Positions 56,015 through 64,000 of a DNA stretch of 64,000 nt are shown here, in pieces (the first letter of the stretch is position 1; the number at the start of each line of letters is the position of its first letter). The position numbers and the translations under genes are program-made. The DNA comes from Chionoecetes opilio (Eukaryota; Arthropoda; Malacostraca; Decapoda; Majidae). The notes under the pieces were generated by a model, which searched no databases, was not told the origin of the DNA, and saw only the letters and a program-made list of their open reading frames with translations. The DNA is taken from assembly GCA_016584305.1 (NCBI GenBank), contig JACEEZ010006494.1, positions 90,001-154,000 on the forward strand, given 5' to 3'.

Positions 56015-59000
56015 ATAATAATAATAATAATAATTTATTGGCCGTCATGTTACAATTCAATATAAGGAAATACATGGTGAGTTATATGGCAGGGCCCGAT
56101 GAGCAAATGCTCTATTACGGGCCTGAATCATTATCTCTAGGTTAAATTTCTCTCACAGTGATGGCCGCAGACAACTCAACATAATATACATAAATGTAAT
56201 TTTTATCTATTCTGATTTTTATACACCTACATACTTACGCAGACATATACATACACACACATATATACATACATAAACACATACATATATACATACTCGT
56301 ATATACACTCATACATAAATACATACATATACACGCATACACAAATACATACACATACACATTCATAAATACACACATATACACACATATACATATTCAT
56401 CCACACCTACATGATCATACACAGGTACCTATAGTAACGATTCGTATCTAGCAAATAATTCTCGTTTAATCCTCGGCTTGAACATGTTCTTGGAAGTGGA
56501 ATTTTTAGTGTCGTCTGAGAGTGTATTCCATGTCCTACAACCCCTGACAAGGACACTCTGCTGGGCGTGTGATGTTCTGCACCGAGGAAGTCTCAGCTCA
56601 TGACGTGTGCTCCTTGTCGCAATGTTGTGTGGTGCCCGTGTATAGTCAATAGTAATGACACAGTTACTTAATGCATTGTATACAAAAATACCTGTTCGAA
56701 AGCTTATGATATCTTGTAATTTTAATAAGGAATTATTCTTGAAATAAGGATTAGTGTGTTCATAACGACGACAGTAATACATTACTCTTAATATTTGTTC
56801 TGTGTAACAAAGAGGTTATGAAGGTATATGGGACATGCACCTCCCCAAATTGCGGCATAATATGTTAAGTGTGGGTAAACCAGTGACATATATATCTGCT
56901 TAACATTACTATCATTCATATTAGATCTTATATTACATACCACTCCTATTATTCTACTAATTTTCAGTTTAATGTAATCTATATGAGCTTTCCATCGTAA
57001 ATGTTCATCTATAAGATGACCCCTTCTATGTTCATATGTAAATGTTCATCTATAAGTTCACCCCTAAGAATTTTGCTTCATTAACTCTAAGTATTTCAAT
57101 GTTGTTTATCTTAATGGAAATGTTGGTTATTGGCTGTCGCAAGCTAGAATGAGATAATAAATACTGTGTCTTGTTAAGGTTTAAAGAGAGCTTATTACTA
57201 TCAATCCAGTTCGATACGTGTACTAATTCGCTATTTAAAGTAGTTTCTAATTCTCTAAGGTCACGACTTTTAAGATAAATAGTAGTGTCGTCTGCATATA
57301 GAAGAAAATTCAGTTTATCACTTGAGTGCTATGTCATGTATGTATATCAAGAATAGTATAGGTCCCAGAACTGATCCTGAGGAATGCCATATTTGATTGT
57401 TTTAATATTGGATATTTTGTCATTGAAAATAACATACTGCTTCCTGTCTCCTAGATAACTCCTAAACCAATTATTTGCAGTTCCCCTTATCCCGTATATG
57501 AATAATTTTTCTAACAAAATACTATGTGAAATCGTATCGAATGCCTTAGCCAAATCACAAATTAGTGTTAGCTGAAACATTTTAGTATCCAATGTGTCAT
57601 AGATAGTCTGGCAAAGACTGTGTACCGCCAATTCTGTGGAATATCCAGCTCTAAATCCATACTGGTGATTAGTTAGTATCGAGCACCGATGTAGGTAACC
57701 TTTTAATCTTGACACCATTACTTTTTCAAATATTTTACTGAATGTAGTGAGCATGGGTCTATAATTATGGGCACTTGTGTTGTCTCCTTTTTTGTGTATT
57801 GGAATTACTTTAGCTATTTGAAGCTGCTCTGGGAAAATACCGTCTTGGAAGGATCTGTTTACAATGTGTACGAGGAATGGAGTGATAATGTCCATACAGT
57901 GTTTCACTACCCTAGGGTAAATATCGTCGTAGCCAGGAGAAGTGGATTAGAGATATTTAATAATATTCTTTATCTCTACTGCTGTAGTTGGTTGTAAATA
58001 CATAGAATGTGGCACAGGCTCTGGCATATACTCCCTAAAGGACACACGAGATGGTTGAATGTTCTCTGCTAGTTGTTCAGCAACACTGCTGAAATATTCA
58101 TTGAAACCATCGGCTATTTCTTGGTAATTGGTTGTGGTATTATTATGAAAAGTAAACGAGGGCGGTGGCTTTTGCTTCTTATTCCTTCCCATCAAGCAGT
58201 TAACTAGTTCCCACGTTTTCTTGCTATTACCAGAGTTTGATGTTAGCTTTTCTTTGTAATAATTTTCTTTGGCTTCTCTGATTACTGATGTCAGAGTATT
58301 TCTGTATCGTTTAAACTGTCTACCATACGTTAGCGGCCACTTTGCATATAATTTTTGTAATTTATTCCGGTATTTTATAGATTGTTTGATGTCTGCAGTA
58401 ATATATGGTTTATCAGTATGTACCGGTTTAATCTTATATTCTCTAATTTTAAAGTTTTTGTTGTATATGGTAGTAAATGCATTCACATAAGTATTAAAAT
58501 CTTCATCAACATTCCTACCGGTCATATCTTGTTCCCAATTGTAATTTGTCAATTCTGCTTTAAGATTATCCATGTTTTCCAAACTCATCATTCTTCTTTT
58601 CAAAGATATATGTGGGGAATTATCAACATTTTTTAAAGAAAATATATTAAAAACAGGGAAATGATCACTGATATTTATGTTAATTATTCCACTCTTCACA
58701 CAATTATATATTTCAGTCGTCCATATAAGGTCTATTAAAGTAGCTGAAGTTCTAGTTACTCTGGTTGGCTTTAGCACTGTTGGGTACATTAAGTGAGAAG
58801 AAAATATATTTACCAATTCCTTAACATTGCTATCCGTATCGTACTGAAGCAAATTAACATTAAAATCACCCATCACATAACACGGTAATTTTGACTCTGA
58901 TACTATGGCATCTAAAATTTGTTCTAAGGACTGAAGAAAGTCATTCATACTTGAATTTGGTGGTCGGTAAATTATTCCAACTGTGAAATTAGATGGCTGA

Positions 59001-59590
59001 ACAACCTTCAGGAACAGTGATTGCAGGTGTGGTAGTTGGAAGGAAACATTTTCCATTGATACACAGGGAAATTTGTTGTGCATATATATCGCCAATCCCC
59101 CCCCACTTGTAGTTTTGTTTTTGAAATTACCAGTGAAATTCTTTAAGTTGTAAAGGGGCATTATGCTGTCATTAAGCCTCGTTTCACACAGTCCTATTAT
59201 ATCAAAATTTAAGTAAAAAGTATTTAAACATTGTACATTAGAAGTGTCCAGATGGCGTGGATTGCTTCCTATATTAAAAGACAGTAATTTGAGAGATTGA
59301 GTAGAATTTGTTTTCTCCTTTGTGTCACCACAGAAAATGTAATCACACGGTGGTTCGTATGTAATATCGTCACAGTGAATATCATCAACCAAAAGTCTTT
59401 CTTTATCACAATATCTAGTAAAGTGAAATATCATATTATCAATAACATGAAACGGAAAATGGTGTTGATCATCGTCATTAAAAATATTAATGAAATCTGG
59501 TTCATTGTTAAATGGTACCTGGTGTCCTTGAATAGCCATTTTAACAATGATAAGGTCATTGTAATGGCTAGACATTTTATAGGCATTCAA
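56010..59590 (-). pseudogene. APE-type non-LTR retrotransposon, nearly full ORF2
   Basis: Endonuclease, 59590-57950 on -: LLSFNIGS, GLCETRLND, GIIYRPPNS, MGDFNVNLL and NISDHFPVFN give the APE catalytic set. A single in-frame TAA at 57949-57947 precedes the RT: AKVIPIHKKGD, NYRPMLTTFSKIFEKV, YGFRAGYSTELAV, CDLAKAFDTISHSILL, then GIPQ. One base is missing at about 57370, after which GSVLGPILF, LLYADDTTIYL (YADD at 57298-57287) and LSLNLNKTQY continue with further breaks. The C-terminal part at 56782-56429 is open. The element ends in (ATT)n, 56036-56010 read on -, abutting the GA microsatellite. CR1/L2/Daphne-like by motifs. Defective but young-looking. Confidence 0.87.
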
Positions 59591-59825
59591 GTTCTCGTAT
59601 CCCCATTGCGTGCGCGTAGCACCAGGCTTTTGTTACTACTGGGAGTTGCCAGTTAATGTTTTTCTGGTGTCTGGAAAGGATTCCAGTCAGTGGGGAGGGG
59701 TTTTAGGCTCATAGTTGCCTCCCCACGAGTAGCGGGGTGCGCTAGCAGAAACGCCCGAAGTAAATTGCATGTGGTGGCTGATAGGAAATCAGGCATGCGT
59801 AATAAGAAACAGGGTATAGAAAATA

Positions 59826-60482
59826 TGTTTGGATGAGCCGAAGTGGCAACGCGCCACCAGCCGCCATCTTGGAACAGCCAGGACGACCTCAGTCGACCTG
59901 GCTCGGCCATTCTCTTGCAGGTCACCGCCACGACTACAACTCCCCCAGCCGAGGACGTCTTTTGGACCTCTCGCCACCTCCTTCCAGTTCCCCGCATGTC
60001 TGGTGCTTGATTCCTGCTAGCAGACGCAGGGCAAGCCACACCGCGAGGAGAAGAAGGGTTTGGTTGGGGCAGACGCGAGCTGGGAAGAGGAGTGCATGGA
60101 GACTGGCGACCAAGTGTGTACACCGCGACGAGGACAAGGCCACAGGTTCCTCGGTAAAAGCGTGAGATAATCCATAACCCCTTATATCTATTCCCCAGCC
60201 AGATACTAGACAGTAGGTTATCGTAGGCGTATGTAGGGAAGATATTTAGGGCGTGATTGAGTGAATGAATCTTGTGTTGGGGTGCTATTTTTGCTGTGTG
60301 TAGATTAGTTGTAAATAAACTAGTTAAAGTGTTTACCATGTGTTTATTGTTACCCTGTATGTAGTCCTGGACCCGATAGCTTCATAGTGAGTCAAACAAA
60401 CAACCCGAAGATGATTTAATTATTGAGAGGTAAGTGCAGTCTAAGTACGTAAAACCCCCAGTAAAAAATCTAAACCTTTACA
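59826..60482 (+). mobile_element. Ty3/gypsy 5' LTR (start approximate)
   Basis: The end is placed at ...CCTTTACA (60482), followed by AT and TGGAGCCCGCACAC, a good primer-binding site beginning TGG. It contains GTAAATAAAC (polyadenylation-type hexamer) at about 60311. The start near TGTTTGGATGAGCC (59826) is a guess because the 3' LTR is outside the window. 59591-59825 is the junction with the non-LTR element; nothing else is seen there. Confidence 0.5.
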
Positions 60483-60568
60483 ATTGGAGCCCGCACACAG
60501 GGACTCATTCTTGCTAGTCCAGGAGTACACAGGGTAATTTATTCTAGACAGCAAATAGCCCGGCCAGC

Positions 60569-60684
60569 ATGAGTGTTCAGAAATATAGGGAAGAGGCGGA
60601 GTTGATAGGCCTCGTGGAGCCAAACGACATTAAAGAATATGTCGCTGATAGGCAACGAGATGAAAGAGAGGAGAGGCAGCAATT
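60569..60684 (+). pseudogene. Gypsy gag, first part, cut by insertion
   Basis: Starts MSVQKYREEAELIGLVEPND about 85 bp after the LTR end and continues IKEYVADRQRDEREERQQ, where the 1.76 kb palindrome is inserted between two AATT copies. Sequence before and after the insert fits into one frame (..RQQL / REYEKEL..), so the gag was intact when interrupted. Confidence 0.8.
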
Positions 60685-62446
60685 AGAGAGAACTGCAACT
60701 CCGAAATGCCAGTGGTCGCTGGCAGTTTTAACTCACAATTTGGTGAAAAGTTGGTCAACTTGAAAGAAAAATATGGGCTTATTCCACTGCACTTAAAACA
60801 CACAAGTATAATATTAAGAATGATTTTCTTCTATATGTATATTGTATAGAAGCCTGATTCTGTAAAACATTGTATATAACCAAATAACCAAGTAGGTTAT
60901 AGTTGAGGAGGCGAGGTAAATGTTACTCTATGATATTATATAGTCAATAACGTATGTTTAGAAGTTATCTATACCTAGGCAGTCATATTTTCCTGTTATT
61001 ATTGTGTATCAATCAGATAGAAAGCCTGGAAGTGCAATGAGTCGACGCGTGAAGTCGTAATGTTTTGATTCAATCTCCCCGCCACAATCTCCCCGCCCAC
61101 CACTCCCCGCCGCGGCACGTCGCCTCCACTATTATAACCTACATTGTCGCAGCAACAAGCCGATTTCGGCATTCTTTATTCTTCGTTTTTCCAAGGCATT
61201 GCTTATTGTATTTTGACAAGCGTTTGCCAGACGCAGCAGTACTGTCTTAGAAAACAGTGTGATCATCGCCCAAATTTTACATGCCACAATATACATGTAA
61301 AAAATATATTAAGCTTTGCTACTCGAGGCGAGTAATTTGCATTAAATTGCTATTATAGAACGTTCCATCGTAATGCATGTCATCCATATAATTAGTAGAA
61401 CAACAGAAGAACTATATTTTTTGGTATTCAGATGCGGTGCATCAATGTTTATCGCGAAATTAATTTATGAAAAATATTAGTCGCGGAGCCAAAACACAGT
61501 AGACCAACCTTTGAGTTAAAACTGCCAGCGACCACTGGCATTTCTCGAGTTTCAGATCATTGGAATTCCAATTATCTGAAACTCGAGAAATGCCAGTGGT
61601 CGCTGGCAGTTTTAACTCAAAGGTTGGTCTACTGTGTTTTGGCTCCGCGACTAATATTTTTCATAAATTAATTTCGCGATAAACATTGATGCACCGCATC
61701 TGAATACCAAAAAATATAGTTCTTCTGTTGTTCTACTAATTATATGGATGACATGCATTACGATGGAACGTTCTATAATAGCAATTTAATGCAAATTACT
61801 CGCCTCGAGTAGCAAAGCTTAATATATTTTTTACATGTATATTGTGGCATGTAAAATTTGGGCGATGATCACACTGTTTTCTAAGACAGTACTGCTGCGT
61901 CTGGCAAACGCTTGTCAAAATACAATAAGCAATGCCTTGGAAAAACGAAGAATAAAGAATGCCGAAATCGGCTTGTTGCTGCGACAATGTAGGTTATAAT
62001 AGTGGAGGCGACGTGCCGCGGCGGGGAGTGGTGGGCGGGGAGATTGTGGCGGGGAGATTGAATCAAAACATTACGACTTCACGCGTCGACTCATTGCACT
62101 TCCAGGCTTTCTATCTGATTGATACACAATAATAACAGGAAAATATGACTGCCTAGGTATAGATAACTTCTAAACATACGTTATTGACTATATAATATCA
62201 TAGAGTAACATTTACCTCGCCTCCTCAACTATAACCTACTTGGTTATTTGGTTATATACAATGTTTTACAGAATCAGGCTTCTATACAATATACATATAG
62301 AAGAAAATCATTCTTAATATTATACTTGTGTGTTTTAAGTGCAGTGGAATAAGCCCATATTTTTCTTTCAAGTTGACCAACTTTTCACCAAATTGTGAGT
62401 TAAAACTGCCAGCGACTACTGGCATTTCGGAGTTGCAGTTCTCTCT
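60685..62446. mobile_element. 1.76 kb near-perfect palindrome inserted in gag (inverted dimer)
   Basis: Every base from 60679 to 62452 pairs about the centre 61565.5 (GGAATTCC at 61562-61569), with one mismatch seen in the stretches I checked (near 60714/62417). AATT flanks both ends (60681-60684, 62447-62450), consistent with a 4 bp target duplication. Each half has inverted ends of its own: GAAATGCCAGTGGTCGCTGG at 60703 and its complement near 61537. So two copies of an about 0.85 kb TIR unit lie head to head. No transposase. A single unit occurs at 24056-24490. Confidence 0.9.
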
Positions 62447-62450
62447 AATT

Positions 62451-62804
62451 GCGAGAGTACGAGAAGGAATTGAAGCTCATGGAGACACAGAGAGTGGAGA
62501 GGGAGAAAGACCGCGAGCATGAAAAGGAGTTGAGAGATAGAGAGGAGAAAGTCCGCGAGCACGTGGAGAAAGAGGAAAGGGAAAAGGAGTTGAGAGAGGA
62601 GAGGGAGAAAGCCCGCGAGCACGTGGAGAGAGAGGAAAGGGAAAAGGAGTTGAGAGAGAGACAGGAGAGGGAAGGAGAGCGAGAGAGAGAGAGTGGGAGA
62701 AGGAGAGAGAAGATAGGCAGCAAGAGAGGGAACATAGGCAGCAAGAGAGGGAACATGAGTTGGAAGTGTTACGAGCCAGTAACCACGGGGGAGCGCCGAC
62801 ACTT
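62451..62804 (+). pseudogene. Gypsy gag, Arg/Glu-rich coiled-coil part with a frameshift
   Basis: REYEKELKLMETQRVEREKD, then repeated EKELR-REKAREHVEREER blocks: a highly charged helix typical of this gag type, with internal tandem repeats of 57-60 bp (GAGCACGTGGAGA). In the GA-rich stretch near 62690 the frame must change by one base to reach RQQEREHELEVLRASN and the main gag domain. In the other frame it ends at 62808. Confidence 0.7.
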
Positions 62805-64000
62805 ATGAACCGGCCTAAATTAAAACTTCCGATGTTCAAAGAAGGCGATAGGATGGAACACTTCATAGGAAGGTTTGATGATGCGGCAGACCTTTTGGAA
62901 TATGACGAGATCACGCGTAGACTTCAGTTTATGACCTTGTTTGAGGGTAAGGCACTCGAGGTGCTCTATAGACTGGATAAACATAGCTGTGACTATGGTC
63001 AGATGAAACATGCCCTCTTAAAGGCATATGGGCTGAGCACTGAGCGCCTTAAGCAGCATTATTTGGAAGCTCAGCTGCAAGAGAACGAAACTGCCTCACA
63101 GTTTGCCGTGAGAATCACCGGGAATTTGCGAGACTGGCGCGAAAGTGACGGAGCTGAGGAGACTGTCGAGGGCATCAAAGATTTAATTCTGCGCCCTCAA
63201 TTCTTAAAGTCATGCCCGGAACCGCTAATCACGATGTTGAAAATTGATCGGGTCAATCAATTGCCTGAAATGGGTAGAGTTGCCGATGCGTATTTTGAGG
63301 CATATGAGGAAAAAGCTGAGCCACCGAACGTAGTTTGGGTCGAGGCTGCAGATACGCCATGGGAAGACGATAGCTCGCCACGACGGGATACGGCGACGCC
63401 AGCCCGTAAGACTGAGCCCACATATAATGCCCCAGTTGTAAACCCTCGTCGCTTTCAGGCAAGCTATAGGCCAGCACAAAGGGAAACTGGAGGCCGTGGA
63501 GTAAATCTCGAAGCGAGTAATACCCGACGGCACAAAAATGCTGCGGCCGTTCACAAGGAGCCCCACTGCCCACTCCACAAGGAGTATACTGCACCGAAAC
63601 CTGTATATCGTGATTCGCCGAGCCACAAAAGGCCGCGGGATGATATTCCACGGAGAAAGGTAGTTAGTCAGGTAATGGCAACGGCCGTCATGCACGAAGC
63701 AAAGTTCGGGGATGAGGTAAATATGTATTCTCCCGCTGACTTTGAGAACAGCGAGGCCGTCAGGAGGGAGGTAGAGACAGATCCTTCACTCGAGAACGTG
63801 CGACGGCATTACTGCGAAGGAACAATCAGAACAGTGCGCGGTAATTATGCGAGCTTCGTAAAGCGAGATGGGAAATTATACCGCGAGTTCATAACTCCCC
63901 GGGGTCACGAGAGATTTCAATTCGTCGTGCCTGAAAAATATCGCTATGCCGTATTCGAGTTAGATCACTGCGATGCCACAGGTGCCCACTCGAGCAGAAA
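62805..64000 (+). CDS. Gypsy gag joined to integrase zinc-finger region, open to window end
   Basis: From ATG at 62805 there is no stop to the right edge (398 codons). First part: NRPKLKLPMFKEGDRMEHFI, with FEGKALEVLYRLD and SQFAVRITGNLRDW, the capsid-like domain of Ty3/gypsy Gag. Then a basic linker (PHCPLHKEY). From about 63766, DPSLENVRRHYCEG, GKLYREFITPRG, FVVPEKYRYAVFELDHCDAT and GAH match the stretch leading into the H2C2 zinc finger of gypsy integrases. Protease, RT and RNase H, which should lie between, are missing, yet the frame is continuous. A deletion derivative; related non-autonomous families are known. Confidence 0.75.
   Translation, partial: MNRPKLKLPMFKEGDRMEHFIGRFDDAADLLEYDEITRRLQFMTLFEGKALEVLYRLDKHSCDYGQMKHALLKAYGLSTERLKQHYLEAQLQENETASQFAVRITGNLRDWRESDGAEETVEGIKDLILRPQFLKSCPEPLITMLKIDRVNQLPEMGRVADAYFEAYEEKAEPPNVVWVEAADTPWEDDSSPRRDTATPARKTEPTYNAPVVNPRRFQASYRPAQRETGGRGVNLEASNTRRHKNAAAVHKEPHCPLHKEYTAPKPVYRDSPSHKRPRDDIPRRKVVSQVMATAVMHEAKFGDEVNMYSPADFENSEAVRREVETDPSLENVRRHYCEGTIRTVRGNYASFVKRDGKLYREFITPRGHERFQFVVPEKYRYAVFELDHCDATGAHSSR

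Noticed and set aside
61065..62066. Twin 61-63 codon frames mirrored in the two palindrome arms as a gene pair
   Set aside because: They are the same non-coding arm read twice; no domain, and the single copy at 24 kb does not keep the frame.

Overview
This window is eukaryotic nuclear DNA, most likely from a decapod or other malacostracan crustacean. The reasons are very dense long microsatellites ((AG)n, (AC)n, (AT)n), degenerate GGTTA/TTAGG-like tracts, tRNA-derived SINEs, APE-type non-LTR retrotransposons, Ty3/gypsy elements, hAT, PIF/Harbinger, Tc1/mariner and Helitron-like elements, and genes split by GT-AG introns. The organism call is inference. No bacterial operon, CRISPR array or rRNA was seen.

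Only two loci look like host protein genes. (1) On + at 7821-9123 lie the last two exons of a CoA-dependent acyltransferase of the condensation-domain/alcohol-acetyltransferase type, with an intact HHxxxDG motif and a polyadenylation signal behind it. (2) On - from 55130 to 29665 lie exons that together fit a type II membrane protein of the SGNH/PC-esterase type: an N-terminal exon with a membrane anchor and a GDS block (55130-54420), and three phase-compatible C-terminal exons ending in a DxxH block (33649-33552, 30599-30496, 30183-29665). At least one middle exon was not found, and the roughly 21 kb intron is full of transposons. A third locus on - (28487-25772) is a long exon of an uncharacterised family. 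It keeps one frame for 722 codons but carries three in-frame stops, so it is probably a pseudogene or decayed mobile gene.

Layout: 0-7 kb holds two opposed gypsy LTR fragments and a decayed non-LTR retrotransposon. 7.8-9.2 kb is the acyltransferase. 9.2-14 kb is non-coding with MITEs. 14.3-15.8 kb has two broken non-LTR copies. 16.1-18.9 kb is a 2.8 kb nested palindrome with telomere-like tracts. 19.2-24.5 kb is a large imperfect inverted repeat. 25.8-28.5 kb is the broken long exon. 29.7-33.7 kb holds the SGNH C-terminal exons with a Harbinger derivative and a Tc1/mariner copy between them. 35-37.2 kb is a tandem Helitron-like cluster. 41.1-44.8 kb is a hAT element swollen by a 2.6 kb GT-rich minisatellite. 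47-53.4 kb is CR1-like, hAT, THAP-transposon and SINE debris. 54.4-55.1 kb is the SGNH N-terminal exon. 56-59.6 kb is a nearly full-length non-LTR element. 59.8-64 kb is a gypsy element whose gag is split by a 1.76 kb near-perfect palindrome and whose open frame runs off the window.

The host genes share no visible pathway. What ties the window together is repeated nesting of mobile elements: transposons inside transposons, inverted dimers, and microsatellite expansion inside or beside elements.
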